DNA of 64,000 bases, from NCBI RefSeq assembly GCF_949987515.2, contig NC_082683.1:100365918-100429917 (forward strand), written 5' to 3'. The notes under the pieces are model-generated. The model saw only the letters and a program-made list of their open reading frames with translations. It ran no database searches and had not been told where the DNA came from. Both the position numbers and the translations under genes were made by a program. Numbering within the stretch: the stretch's first letter is position 1; every line of letters begins with the position of its first letter. Positions 24,501 to 31,435 of this stretch are shown here, piece by piece. Source of the stretch: Delphinus delphis. Lineage: Eukaryota > Chordata > Mammalia > Artiodactyla > Delphinidae.

Positions 24501-24735
24501 TTTGAGAGTTGGTGACATCCAGTTTTTTGCTCTTTCCCTCAGCAACAGGATTTCTCTTAAGAAGAATCTCTTGATTACAGTTATTATATCTCACTCCAAA
24601 GTCCTTTGGATCGCACTTATCTGGATTAGATTTACCATTAGTTCTTCCTTCCCACTGAGAAATTTTTTGTTTGATGTTTCTGCAGTGGCTTCTTGACAGT
24701 GTATGAACAGCAGAACGAGAAAAACCAACATCCAT
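3409..24735 (-). CDS. DENND2C: DENND2C, DENN domain-containing protein 2C (13 coding exons, 3' end outside window)
   Basis: Thirteen minus-strand exons join in frame into 761 codons from the ATG at 24735 to the exon ending at 3409. All introns are GT-AG and phases agree throughout. The order matches human DENND2C (928 residues, from memory): a polar, probably disordered N-terminus (about 1-480), uDENN (about 485-635, with a motif like FELFVVVSL near its start) and cDENN from about 655 (SIELCRPLD, then FVANSL and a YPFTWQHTYIPVLP-like block). The rest of cDENN and the dDENN module, roughly 165 residues, must lie left of position 3409 and off the window, because nothing in 1-3408 codes for them. 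Known of the family: DENN proteins are guanine-nucleotide exchange factors for Rab GTPases, and DENND2 members act on Rab9 in endosome-to-Golgi traffic. No in-frame stop or frameshift was seen, so the gene looks functional. DENND2A and DENND2D are less likely, because the first exon closely matches the DENND2C N-terminus. Confidence 0.95.
3587..4058 (-). other. DENND2C intron 12, no recognised repeat
   Basis: AT-rich intron sequence with no feature I can name. The intron starts GTGAGA and ends CTGGCTAG. Confidence 0.8.
4059..4207 (-). CDS. DENND2C: DENND2C coding exon 12, cDENN (codons 653-701 plus two bases)
   Basis: 149 bp, acceptor GCATTTCAG|TCAATTG, donor CCTAAG|GTGAGA. It reads SIELCRPLDSRLEHVDFECL, then FKCLSVCHLIRVCASLLLER and RIIFVANSL. 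The LLLER-R-IIFVA motif is the conserved helix-strand of cDENN modules, part of the Rab-binding core in the family. Confidence 0.96.
4208..4688 (-). other. DENND2C intron 11, no recognised repeat
   Basis: Unremarkable intron sequence between exons 11 and 12; no repeat or ORF worth naming. Confidence 0.8.
4689..4829 (-). CDS. DENND2C: DENND2C coding exon 11 (codons 606-652)
   Basis: 141 bp, phase 0 at both ends, acceptor TATGTAG|ATTTT, donor GATGGG|GTAAGT. It reads ILDEVEKRREMSPALVYPFM, then RSVMEAPFPAPGRTITVKSY and LPGAGDG. The human exon ends GDE as recalled, so the final codon (GGG here against GAG) may be a lineage change. It lies at the uDENN-cDENN junction. Confidence 0.95.
4830..5413 (-). 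other. DENND2C intron 10, no recognised repeat
   Basis: Unremarkable intron sequence. The open frame over 4947-5168 has no family resemblance and is taken as chance. Confidence 0.8.
5414..5491 (-). CDS. DENND2C: DENND2C coding exon 10 (codons 580-605)
   Basis: 78 bp, phase 0 at both ends, between TTTTTAG|CCAG and CAAAG|GTGAGT. It reads PEGKGKRLPEVYCMVSRLGC, then FNLFSK, the strand leading to the uDENN-cDENN linker. Human has PVGKGKRLPEVYC here from memory, so the second residue differs. Confidence 0.95.
5900..6268 (+). mobile_element. CHR-type SINE, long form with expanded internal repeats
   Basis: Head 'gggacttccctggtggtcca'. The body has many tandem copies of a 'cacaactagagaaagccc'-like unit, more than in the other long copies here. 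The tail is an A/T run. Near-identical target copies (aaagctaacatagcttc and aaagcttaactagcttc) lie at 5883-5899 and about 6269-6285. Confidence 0.9.
6408..6477 (-). CDS. DENND2C: DENND2C coding exon 9, uDENN (codons 556-579)
   Basis: 70 bp, acceptor TTTTTTCAG|TGAAACG, donor CTCTTG|GTAAGT. It reads ETFSFVLTGEDGSRWFGYCK, then KLL. FSFVLTGEDGSRWFGYC is the classic uDENN core strand-turn-strand and is identical to human over its length as recalled. Confidence 0.96.
6890..7205 (+). repeat. Ancient L1M-type fragment (tentative)
   Basis: Phrases such as 'gcttatctctgagtaaccag' and the T-rich 3' stretch resemble the 3' ends of very old mammalian L1s. The match is from memory and diverged, so the limits are approximate. 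Confidence 0.4.
7206..8069 (-). other. DENND2C intron 8, remaining sequence
   Basis: No repeat recognised. The overlapping small open frames at 7765-8044 have no family resemblance. Confidence 0.7.
8070..8179 (-). CDS. DENND2C: DENND2C coding exon 8, uDENN (codons 520-555 plus two bases)
   Basis: 110 bp, acceptor TTTTTTTCAG|GGTGATC, donor AAGAG|GTAAAT. It reads GDHGCKQSRDIEDRLKVIPK, then FCFPDSKDWVPTSELK. The IPKFCFPD motif is a hallmark of uDENN modules. Confidence 0.95.
8180..9514 (-). other. DENND2C intron 7, 5' part without named features
   Basis: AT-rich intron DNA; I see no repeat family, RNA gene or coding signal. Confidence 0.7.
9515..9836 (-). mobile_element. CHR-type SINE, long form, minus strand
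   Basis: Reads as the reverse complement: T-rich tail at the left, 'gcaccaccagggaagccc' head at the right. The target copies are ttcattagcttttc at 9501-9514 and ttcactagcttttc at 9837-9850, with one mismatch. Confidence 0.92.
9979..11095. mobile_element. Non-autonomous hAT-like DNA transposon (about 0.9 kb), split by a SINE
   Basis: The left end reads CAAGGCCAGCTACA. The right end, read in reverse, is CAGGACTGACTTCAT. Both look like decayed copies of one inverted end near CAGGGCCGGCTWCAT, as in hAT-Tip100-type elements (recalled). The flanking 8-mers (ctccttcc, ctcttact) agree at 5 of 8 sites. The interior is GC-rich, unlike the intron around it. A left-end relative is at 30698-30870 and an internal relative at 12490-12720. 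Open frames inside (for example 10080-10508) show no transposase resemblance. Confidence 0.6.
10774..10987 (+). mobile_element. CHR-type SINE, compact subfamily, inside the hAT-like element
   Basis: 'gggcttccctggtggcgcag' head to 'gaggcccgcataccg' and an (aaaat)n-like tail. It is flanked by 'ataaaattatt' at 10762-10772 and about 10986-10996. Confidence 0.93.
11385..11475 (+). repeat. L2 3'-end fragment
   Basis: 'aagctctgtg' then 'cccagcacctaatcttgg', 'tagtaggtatttatgaaata' and 'aaataaatgaatgaatta' follow the well-known L2 3' end. Confidence 0.7.
11513..11960 (-). repeat. MIR split by a second MIR
   Basis: The outer MIR (antisense) runs to 'cattaaatcctcac' at about 11604 and resumes near 11863 with 'tatcactcccctcattaagg' and 'gagaaaactgaggctc'. 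Between them, about 11612-11862, is a nearly complete second antisense MIR ('agtgcttactgtaggctaga', 'atgaggcacagagcagttc'). Confidence 0.75.
12150..12337 (-). CDS. DENND2C: DENND2C coding exon 7, start of uDENN (codons 457-519)
   Basis: 188 bp, acceptor TCGCAG|GTCGC, donor GCAAG|GTAAGT. It reads RYKRIAQLQQPSKRNPHYQT, then LERDLIELQEQQLFELFVVV and SLQKKPSEISYIPQVIQQFP. The QLFELFVVVSL strand followed by the YIPQVIQQFP loop is typical of the start of a DENN uDENN (longin-like) module. The preceding LERDLIELQEQ stretch looks helical. Confidence 0.95.
12490..12720. repeat. Internal fragment related to the hAT-like element at 9979
   Basis: 'acaagtgcagattctcaca' followed by a 'ggg.ccctg' stretch and 'tctgtgtccc' matches 10174-10290 in the same order. 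The ends are missing. Confidence 0.5.
12721..14171 (-). other. DENND2C intron 6 remainder
   Basis: No repeat family or coding signal recognised. The open frame at 13895-14287 only overlaps exon 6 in antisense. Confidence 0.7.
14172..14216 (-). CDS. DENND2C: DENND2C coding exon 6, 45-bp microexon (codons 442-456 plus one base)
   Basis: 45 bp between TTTTCAG|GTGAAACC and CAAAGA|GTGAGT. With one base from each neighbour it reads GETCGYESDAEYLPK and then splits a serine codon. Human reads nearly the same (GETSGNESDAEYLPK, from memory), which supports so short an exon. It would be missed without the match and the splice phases. An alternative donor one base earlier (CAAAG|AGTGAG) has no GT. Confidence 0.9.
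14217..15099 (-). other. DENND2C intron 5, part next to exon 6
   Basis: AT-rich intron sequence with one A-run near 14900; nothing else identified. Confidence 0.6.
15100..16290 (+). repeat. Ancient L1M-type 3' portion, split by a SINE
   Basis: Pieces such as 'ccatgatactggcaaaaaat' before the SINE, and 'attctacagatgta', 'acagcattgtttgaag' and 'aacagccaaaatgtctacc' after it, keep the order of old L1 ORF2/3' sequence. The divergence is strong and limits are rough. Confidence 0.55.
15499..15702 (-). mobile_element. CHR-type SINE, compact subfamily, minus strand
   Basis: T-run then 'gcggtacgcggacctctcac' through 'ccaccagggaagccc'. The target copies 'aaagctgttttt' lie at 15489-15500 and 15703-15714. 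Confidence 0.92.
16291..17529 (-). other. DENND2C intron 5, middle part
   Basis: No clear repeat. A stretch near 16480-16530 (gtgagctcctgagtcc, cttagcaccaagcacc) may be an L2 scrap. Confidence 0.5.
17530..17665 (+). repeat. MIR fragment
   Basis: 'ctcagcttcttcctctgtaa' followed by 'aggacagtccctacctcc' matches the MIR core and downstream region. Confidence 0.6.
17666..18511 (-). other. DENND2C intron 5, part next to exon 5
   Basis: AT-rich DNA with no named feature. Confidence 0.6.
18512..18608 (-). CDS. DENND2C: DENND2C coding exon 5 (codons 410-441 plus one base)
   Basis: 97 bp, acceptor TTTTTTCAG|CTTGT, donor CTAAAG|GTAAGA. It reads LVLKIDDIFESKRGKKRVK and ends YTGKDVPPSK. The run of lysines and arginines is a basic patch shared with the human protein from memory, just before the uDENN module. 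Confidence 0.93.
18609..20658 (-). other. DENND2C intron 4, main part
   Basis: AT-rich intron DNA. I see no repeat family, exon or RNA gene I can support. Confidence 0.6.
20659..20760 (-). mobile_element. Short 5'-truncated L1 3' end
   Basis: A T-run of about 22 is followed by 'tatagttgatttacaatg', 'gtgttagttcctggtgtaca' and 'gaaagtgatt', the reverse complement of an L1 3' terminus. Only about 80 bases of L1 body remain. Weak target copies (ccagcaattctt, cctggaaattctt) flank it. Confidence 0.75.
20761..21811 (-). other. DENND2C intron 4, part next to exon 4
   Basis: No repeat or coding signal identified. Confidence 0.6.
21812..21982 (-). CDS. DENND2C: DENND2C coding exon 4, in-frame 57-codon cassette (codons 353-409)
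   Basis: 171 bp, phase 0 at both ends, bounded by TTTTAG|CTTCC and CCAAGG|GTAAGA. It reads LPPKPQLLHRKTMEPKNSQ, then LTEWKLFRAGEVANRKRK. Both ends fall between codons and the length is exactly 57 codons, so skipping it would leave the frame intact. As I recall, human DENND2C has a shorter isoform of 871 rather than 928 residues. That is the same 57-residue difference, which suggests this exon is the alternative one; this link is inference. Confidence 0.93.
21983..22565 (-). other. DENND2C intron 3
   Basis: Plain intron DNA with an A-rich patch near 22380-22450; nothing else seen. Confidence 0.7.
22566..22678 (-). CDS. DENND2C: DENND2C coding exon 3 (codons 315-352)
   Basis: 113 bp. The acceptor is TTTTTCAAG|ATCCC and the donor CACAAG|GTATAA. 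It reads YPIKENPYEDIPVQPLPMW and ends KSAFKAHK. The proline-rich PVQPLP segment resembles an SH3-type ligand, but no partner can be named from sequence. It ends in phase 0, so the following exon is a clean in-frame cassette. Confidence 0.93.
22679..23106 (-). other. DENND2C intron 2
   Basis: Plain AT-rich intron DNA, no named feature. Confidence 0.7.
23107..23243 (-). CDS. DENND2C: DENND2C coding exon 2 (codons 269-314 plus one base)
   Basis: 137 bp. The acceptor is CTTAAG|GAAATCC and the donor ATAT|GTAGGT. It completes an arginine codon and reads KSFEFEDIQHF, then ends ALYYTQSEDNIYEDII. The acidic, tyrosine-rich end (EDNIYEDI) continues into the next exon as YPIKENPYEDIP. This gives two YEDI/YEDIP-like motifs close together that could be phosphotyrosine sites; that role is inferred only from their look. 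Confidence 0.93.
23556..23677 (-). mobile_element. CHR-type SINE, short form, minus strand
   Basis: Contains 'ttggccgcaccgcatgacag', 'ccaaccagggatcgaaccc' and 'ggaccgccagggaagtcc', in reverse orientation. Target copies 'ccctatacatt' at 23544-23554 and 23677-23687. It lies in intron 1 between exons 1 and 2. Confidence 0.92.
23930..24735 (-). CDS. DENND2C: DENND2C coding exon 1 (codons 1-268 plus two bases)
   Basis: This is the large first coding exon, starting MDVGFSRSAVHTLSR and ending GRKIRGRSKR. The start at 24735 is chosen because human DENND2C begins MDVGFSR and because the context is strong (A at -3, G at +4). An in-frame ATG six codons upstream (24753) gives MHPTGN in front and has a weaker context. 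The residues are rich in S, E, K and N with no hydrophobic segment, as expected of the disordered N-terminal part. A short proline-rich, basic stretch (PLPKPRRTFRYLSESG) near codons 218-235 is well conserved with human as I recall it. The donor reads AAAAG|GTATGT and splits an AGG codon. Confidence 0.95.
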
Positions 24736-24864
24736 GTTCCCAGTTGGGTGCATGACAAGTGATGAATTTTACTGAGGTTCCATTACAAGTAACTGTGAAA
24801 TACTATATTCTTTATCCTGTCAGTTAGAATCCAAACAATTCCAGCATTTTCCTTTCATCTTTAA
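24736..24864 (-). other. DENND2C: DENND2C 5' UTR part of first coding exon, approximate upstream limit
   Basis: The bases upstream of the start codon are the end of the 5' UTR. A possible 3' splice site reads CATTTTCAAG with the AG at 24866-24865, after a T-rich run. That would make about 129 bases of UTR in this exon. A weaker alternative AG lies at 24794-24793 (TTTCACAG). Which is used cannot be told from sequence alone. Confidence 0.35.
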
Positions 24865-25368
24865 CTTGAAAATGTTTTAAAAAGAAAAATTCTGATCATC
24901 AATCCTTGTTGAAAATGGCTACAACTTTATCTTGAATAATCCTATTAAAATGAAATGAATATGTTAACACAGTTTTATAATTTCCTAATTTAAACTCCAC
25001 TAAAACACTGCCCACCTATCCCTAAATAAGTCGCTAACATTTCATATGTAAAGATGTACCTGTCATCCATTAAGCAATTCAACCTCATAAAGGCATTCCT
25101 AAGAGGGTGGTATAATATTACAGAGAAAATATTACTTAATGGTATTTCTCAAATAGTCTGCTTTAACATTCTGCATATTTAATTTCCTAAAGTTAAGTAG
25201 AATGAGGTTTTATAAGAGATTACACATAGTAGTATACAATATTATTTTGTGATAAATCAATTCTTTACAAAACCTTCTGTTAATGAAACAAGGACCAACA
25301 GAGTATTATAAAAAGCATACAGAAATACATCTCAAATAACCAAAATATCCAAATAACCAAAAAGTTAA

Positions 25369-25440
25369 TGATTCATAAGTAATTTAAATAACCACAGAAA
25401 CAAAAGTCAATATTTTTTACATGAACACATCAAAATCCAG
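25369..25440. repeat. 72-bp duplicated segment, copy 1
   Basis: Matches 29609-29680 in the same orientation with one mismatch (t at 25430, a at 29670). The flanking sequences are unrelated on the left. Confidence 0.9.
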
Positions 25441-25978
25441 AGGAAGAGCCAGTTAGTCCGGAAACACACCAATAGCTGATTTCCTTCTCCAGTGCTACAT
25501 TGAGATAATATTAGCTCATCACATACCCTTATTTCAACTTTACTATTAGCAACACAGAATTCCATACACACCACTGTCACTAAAGACAATCCAAGGTGCC
25601 ATTAACTATCAGTTACTTTGAAATGTAATAACCTATTTTGTCACTGACTGAATTTTCCACATCTCTGACACCACACACTTGACCCAAATCAGCAAAAATA
25701 CTTACAGTCACATCCCTTCCTTTCACATAGAGGCTTCACTCATTTAGGCCCATTAACTGTTTCCTCAAATGCAAAATTTGGCAGAGAACTTTTCCTGTCA
25801 ACTGAGTAAAGACCTGATCTCAAGTTCTACTGTATACTGTTTAAAAATAGCAACTGATTCGATACTTCCTGAGACAGGGGTCATCCTTCCTTGAGCTTTG
25901 TCTGTGTGTCCTTGATTAACAGGCAGGAAAATGTCTTGGCCCAGCTCTGTCAGTGTAGCTGACCAAAACTGATACACA

Positions 25979-26000
25979 CACCACACACACACACACACAA
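25979..26000. repeat. (CA)n microsatellite
   Basis: Short run of CA dinucleotides, interrupted once. Confidence 0.85.
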
Positions 26001-27590
26001 TTTATTCTAGGCAGAGCAACTGCTAGTCAGGACTACCATCAACTTTCAATTATTTCTTCAAGTTTGTAGGAAAACCAGGTTTGCTAGCAAGTAAACTTTG
26101 ATGAGGGTCTTATGCAAAGAAAATCATTCTAAAAAACCTTAAGAAATTGAACTCATGAGTGGAAAAAAACAAAACAAAGCACCCAAAATATAAAAGCTGT
26201 TGGGCAGAACTCTTCACAAAAGACTAATGCATAGAATTTGAACATCCAATCAGCTTCTACTGCTCATTATTAAAACTCTGAAAATCCTTTATACTAGTTT
26301 CTGATGTTTACAGAGAATTCCTAAGGATTTTAAGGTGTCTTTAGACTCAGGTTTTCTTCACTACAGACAAGATAGGAGTATTTTTCTCTCTCCTGGGAAC
26401 CTAGTCAAGGTTTTTGGCAGTCCCAAACTCTTTCATTACTCTTCCCTTGTTAATGTGTTTTAAGTATGAAGGCGTGAAACTGAGAAGAAAAAGATGAAAA
26501 TTGCTTGGGCTAAAAAAAAAAAAAAAGTTTAACTTGAAAAGAACTGGCAACAAATGGCTTAATCTATGGAATTCACATACAAATATAAGTGATGTGTATT
26601 CATGGTGTTTCAGTGGCAAGAGAGTAGCATAGCAACATGACACTCCTTAAATCTAGGCAGGTATTATGAAGAGAAATGCTATTTTCTCCTAACTACGTAT
26701 TAATACATTGCAGCTTTTAAAAAATGACAAATTATTTCAAAACCAAAAAGTTTCAATGCATTCTAATTAGATCAATGCCTATATTGATATTATAATCTGT
26801 CTTTATACATGATTGCACAGCTCCAATTTTTGCCAAATTAAACTCTTTATAATGTGGCTTGCCTATTCTTATACATAAGTTGTGATTCTGTCCTATCCAA
26901 AAAATAAGAATCACCAAACCAAGAGTTGCCTGTTTTTTCCTTACAGGCATCTCACATCTAACTGTCCTTTTAGTCTAATTAAATTGAGTCACTTTGCTAC
27001 CCAGCACCTCCTCCCCTATGGCTCTCCTAGCCTGCAAGATTCTTTATATCCCATCCTTCACCTCTAGTTTCTTGCCTTGACCTCCACTATCAGTAGACAT
27101 TCTAATCCCTATGTGCTGGCCCAGTGTTCAAGTCCTAGATCTCTCCAAGCTTCATCTTTTGAAAGCTCCCTAAAGCCAACTTATTCACATATTTGCCCCT
27201 AGACACTGCTTTCTGAGCCTTGCTTCAACAGTTCTCACAGAAACACAGATTGAGAAAATATAACAGCTTCAATAATTTTTAAAATTTTGTTTCTTCTCTT
27301 AATACTACAAAATGAGTCCAAAGCTTCTCCAACTATTAAAAACTATTAAGTCAGGCAGGACTCACACGAAGAGAAGCTACAGCTCACGATAACCACAATG
27401 GGCAACCTCAAGAGAAGAAACCAGCAACTCAGTTCCTCGGGTGGGCAAAAGAAGTGTAAATGTGAAAAACTAAGCATGATTTTAAAAGTATAATAAAACA
27501 GAATGCTTGGAGTAAAGGCTACTAATCAATTATTTTTTCCTACTCTTTGTTCCCAAAGAGGTGATTCTTAATCATGTCCTTTTGTTTTTA

Positions 27591-28553
27591 CAGTAAGTCC
27601 TCCATATACAAATGAGTTCCGTTCTGAGAGCACATTTGTTAAGTACGATTTGTTCATAAGTCCAGCAAAATTAGCCTAGGTACCGGATTAACACAATTGG
27701 CTATACAGTACTGTAATAGGTTTATAATACTTTTCATACAAATAATGCATAAAAAACAAACAAAAACAAAAAATAAACATTTTTAATCTTACAGTACAGT
27801 ACCTTGAAAAGTACAGTAGTACAGTACAACAGCTGGCATACAGGGGCTGGCATCTAGTGAACAGGCAAGGAAGAGTTACTGACTAGAGGAAGGATAGGAG
27901 GTGGGAGATGCTAGCGGTGAAGGATCGTCAGCAACAGGAGACAGAAGGCAAACTGCAAGTTCACTCACACCTGATGATGGTGGCACAGGTTCTGGTTCCT
28001 TGCTGGATTCAATTCTATCTACCCTCTTGAAAAAACAATCCAGTGATGTCTGGGTAGTAGCCCTTTTTTTCTTGTCATAGATGACATGGTAGCACCGGAT
28101 TGCATTCTGAACGGCTGCTTCAACCTTTGTGTACTGTTCTATGTTCGGGTCCTGTGCCTCAAAAACTAACAGTGCCTCCTCAAATAAAGAAAATCCCCTT
28201 GCCATTTCCTGCATCATGAATCTCTTTGGTTCTTCAGTTACTTCTTCCTCCTCTTGTCTCTCTTTGTCCTTTCTCTGGGCCTCCAGTTCCTGGTCTTTTT
28301 AGCAGTACCAGCTAGATCACCACTGCTTTTACACTTGCTTCCGGACATCCTGGGCTTGAAATAAAGATACTGTACTACTGTACTCTATACAGTACTGTAA
28401 AGTACACAAAAGCACAACCTCTTGTAGAGGATGCATGCACGTGACAATGTACACCAGACACGTGAACTAACTTACGTGACTGGACATGTGAACACACATT
28501 CGCATCTTTGAAAGTTCGCAACTTGAAGGTTCGTATGAGGGGACTTAAACTTG
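27591..28553 (-). mobile_element. Tigger/pogo-type DNA transposon, internally deleted (MER44-like)
   Basis: The left end CAGTAAGTCCTCCATATAC follows a TA target. The right end, read in reverse, has AAGTCCCCTCATACGAACC, so the terminal inverted repeats are clear, though the last bases at the right are mutated. The interior carries the first and last parts of a TIGD1-like transposase on the minus strand joined by a deletion. It resembles what I recall of MER44/Tigger7. Confidence 0.85.
27876..28348 (-). pseudogene. Tigger transposase remnant (N-terminal stub joined to C-terminal tail)
   Basis: The start at 28348 reads MSGSKCKSSGDLAGTAKK, the usual Tigger transposase N-terminus. Directly after come bases coding for the far C-terminus (LEAQRKDKERQEEEE, then MARGFSLFEEALLVFEAQDP and TTQTSLDCFFKRVDRIESS). 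The HTH and DDE catalytic domains are missing. The two parts are in different frames, because the distance from 28348 to the start of the 113-codon open frame at 28217 is not a multiple of three. No active protein is possible. Confidence 0.85.
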
Positions 28554-28935
28554 TTTTCTATTGCTTTTCTGAGTATTTACTTTCATCCAAGATAAACAGC
28601 AACTACAGTTTATCAGTTTAAGATGTAATTTATAGTATAACCTAACACATATAGGATTCTGTGTTCTTAGCCTTTTAAAAGAAACCAATCTAAATCCATT
28701 CAGGTAAGTGAAATTCCCTTTAAGAAAGAGAATATTAACGTTCTATTTTACTGACTCAAGTCTATATAAGGGAAGTTTCTCACTCCAAATCCTTTAAAAT
28801 ATTTTATTTGATTAAGTATAATCTGGACAAATAGGAAGAATTTAGAACATTCTAAAAGTTGACTTAAAAACTGATGAAAGGATATACTTTTAAATGGTTA
28901 ATTTTTGTTATGTGAATTTTACCTCAATTAGAAAG
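28554..28935 (+). other. Spacer with possible old L1 3' end
   Basis: 28800-28935 ends 'gttatgtgaattttacctca', like an old L1 3' terminus. The rest is unclassified AT-rich DNA. Confidence 0.4.
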
Positions 28936-29608
28936 AAAACAGATGAAAGGGACCGAGAAGACTCTCGCTTCTGGTATGATAGAAAAATTGGACTAGACTT
29001 GCCTTCCCAACATAAAAAACTATAAAACTGGACTTATATGTAAAATAAATGCTTTTAGATATTGAATAACAGCAAAGGACTGTGATCCCTGAAAGAAGGA
29101 AAACAAATGAAGTGGGCACCAAGATGGCCCAGCTTTCACCCAGGAGGCTCTTTTCAGAAAACAGCATAGAACATGGTAACCATGCTGATTTAAGGATAAA
29201 GAGACCAGAGTGTGGAGGGGCAGAGGCAAATACAATCTTCAGGGTACAGTATCAGAAAGGAGGGAGCAACACAGAAGAGAAGCTCCAGAAATCTACATAG
29301 GATCTACTTGAGTCTTGGGCTGAATACTAAGCTGGTAAGGTATAAGGTAACACTGCACGAGGCTAGACAACATATTACTGGGAAAGAAGAGCTAATGGAA
29401 CCCTGTAAAGCTGACTAACACCCAGAGTTAACAAAGGTCTGGGAAATGTTCAACTTCCAATGATCTTCACAAGGGAGGCCTTGCCAAACACCTGGGTAAT
29501 TCAGTAGAAACAGTAGGAGGTCACGGCTTGCCAGTGGGACTAAACTAGCCCTAGAGTGAAGGCTACTTTAAAACCACCACAAAAAAAAACTTTTCAGAAG
29601 GATCAAGT

Positions 29609-29680
29609 TGATTCATAAGTAATTTAAATAACCACAGAAACAAAAGTCAATATTTTTTACATGAACACAACAAAATCCAG
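29609..29680. repeat. 72-bp duplicated segment, copy 2
   Basis: Same segment as 25369-25440 with one difference. It lies next to L1M 5' sequence ('acacaccacaatgtaacatt'). Confidence 0.9.
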
Positions 29681-30427
29681 ACACACCACAATGTAACATT
29701 TACAATGTCTAGCATCCAATCAGAATTACTAAACATGCAAAGAAGCTTGAAAATGAGACCCATAATCAGGAGAAAAATCAGTTAACAGAAACTGAAGCAA
29801 AAATGACAGACACGATACAGTTGGCAGAGAAAGACTTCAATTCAGATATTTTAAATATATTCATAAACTTAAAACAAAATATGAACATAATGAGTATAGA
29901 AATAGAAGACATAAAAAAGAAAACAAAGGTAACTTCTGGAGCTTAAAAATACCCCATATGAAAAGAAAACTTCGCTGTTTTGTTTGAACAGCAGATTTTA
30001 GACGCTGCAGAGGAAATGATCAGTGAAGTTGAATAAGTAGTAATAAAAACTGTCAAAAACTAACACAAAAACTGAAGCACAGAGAGAAGAAAAGAGTAAA
30101 ACAAAAGTCTCACTGGGACAATATCAAGTGGTTTACCTTACATATAAATGGGAATCCCAGAAGTGAGGGGTTGGGAGGCAGGGAACAAATATTTGAAGAA
30201 ATAATAGCTGAAATTGTTCTAAATTGGATGAAAACTCTTAACACATAGATACATGGGGCTCAACAAATTCCAAACAGGATAAATATAAGGAAAGCCTTAC
30301 CAAGGCAAACCATAATCAAGTTGCTGAAAACTGGTGATAAAGAGAAAATTCTTAAGAGCCAAAGGAAAGAATATACATTACATATAAGAACAACAAGGTA
30401 AGTCAGAAAACAATGGAAAATATTTAG

Positions 30428-30558
30428 AGAATTCCTTGGTGGTCCAGTGGTTAGGACTCGGTGCTTTCACTGCTGTGGGCCCGGGTTCAATCCCTGGTTG
30501 GGGAACTAAGATCCCACAAGCTGTCCAGAACAGCAAAAAAAATAAATAAATAAATAAA
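30428..30558 (+). mobile_element. CHR-type SINE, short divergent form
   Basis: 'gaattccttggtggtccagt' head, 'gggttcaatccctggttggg' middle and (aaat)n tail. It is inserted in the ancient L1. Confidence 0.85.
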
Positions 30559-30697
30559 AATTGAAGTGCTAAGGGGAAAAAAAAATCTGTGAAATCTAGA
30601 ATTCTAGACATATCCTTCAAGATGAAGGTGAAATAAAAACATTTTCAGTTAAACAAAACTGTTGTGAATTTGTTAACAGCAGACCTGCACTTAGGGC

Positions 30698-30870
30698 CAG
30701 GGACATAATTTGTGGGTCCCAGGGCAAATTGAAAACATGAGGCCCCTTGTTCAAAGTGCTTTAAAGGTACATATGAAGCTTTTCCTTTTTCTGCAGTCTT
30801 CTTTTCAGCTTATCATGGCATTTTAAATTTACTATTTAATGTTTTATGGGAAAAAATTTTTAATTTAAAT
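30698..30870. repeat. Left-end fragment of the hAT-like element
   Basis: 'agggccagggacataatttg', 'ggccccttgttcaaa' and 'cagcttatcatggcatttta' follow the order of 9979-10150 with many changes. Confidence 0.5.
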
Positions 30871-31435
30871 TATCAGCATGAGTTTTACCATTCATCTATA
30901 TATTGTGCAATATCATTTTAAATGCAAATATCAGAGCGATACATGGAACATTTACCAATAGACCATACATTGGGCTATAAAATAAGACATGATAAATTTA
31001 AAAGGATTGAAATCATTCTGAGGATGTTTTCTAACCCACTATGGAAATGAATTAGAAATCAGTTCTAAACCAAAACGAAAATCCCAAAATATTTGGAAAT
31101 AAATGTTTATATTACAAAAGGAAGAAAAAGCTTAAAAACAATGAATGATGATGCTATTTCTTGGTGTTTTAAATTGGAACACCTTTTACCCTGTTAAGTT
31201 TCAAGTTATATTTTATCTATTTTTTAAATTTAATTTTATTTATTCTTTTATATAGCAGGTCCTTATTAGTCATCAATTTTATGCACATCAGCAATTGTCA
31301 ATCCCAATCGCCCAATTCATCACACCACCACCACCACCACCCCGCCGCTTTCCCCCCTTGGTCTGTCCATACGTTTGTTCTCTACATCTGTGTCTCAATT
31401 TCTGCCCTGCAAGCTGGTTCATTGGTACCATTTTT

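Larger units (their letters stand above)
24867..27588 (-). other. Presumed DENND2C 5' intron, mostly unique
   Basis: AT-rich sequence without a recognised exon. It holds one half of a 72-bp duplication (25369-25440), a short (CA)n at about 25979-26000 and an A-run near 26512. 26990-27240 has a faint L2-like look but is not certain. Confidence 0.5.

Noticed and set aside
24415..24696. 93-codon plus-strand open frame
   Set aside because: Antisense shadow of DENND2C exon 1.
27360..27480. Possible 5' UTR exon of DENND2C (less AT-rich stretch)
   Set aside because: No convincing minus-strand splice donor could be fixed and no conserved match is known to me.
27876..28217. 113-codon open frame as a small gene
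   Set aside because: It is the C-terminal tail of a Tigger transposase within inverted ends; the catalytic part is deleted.
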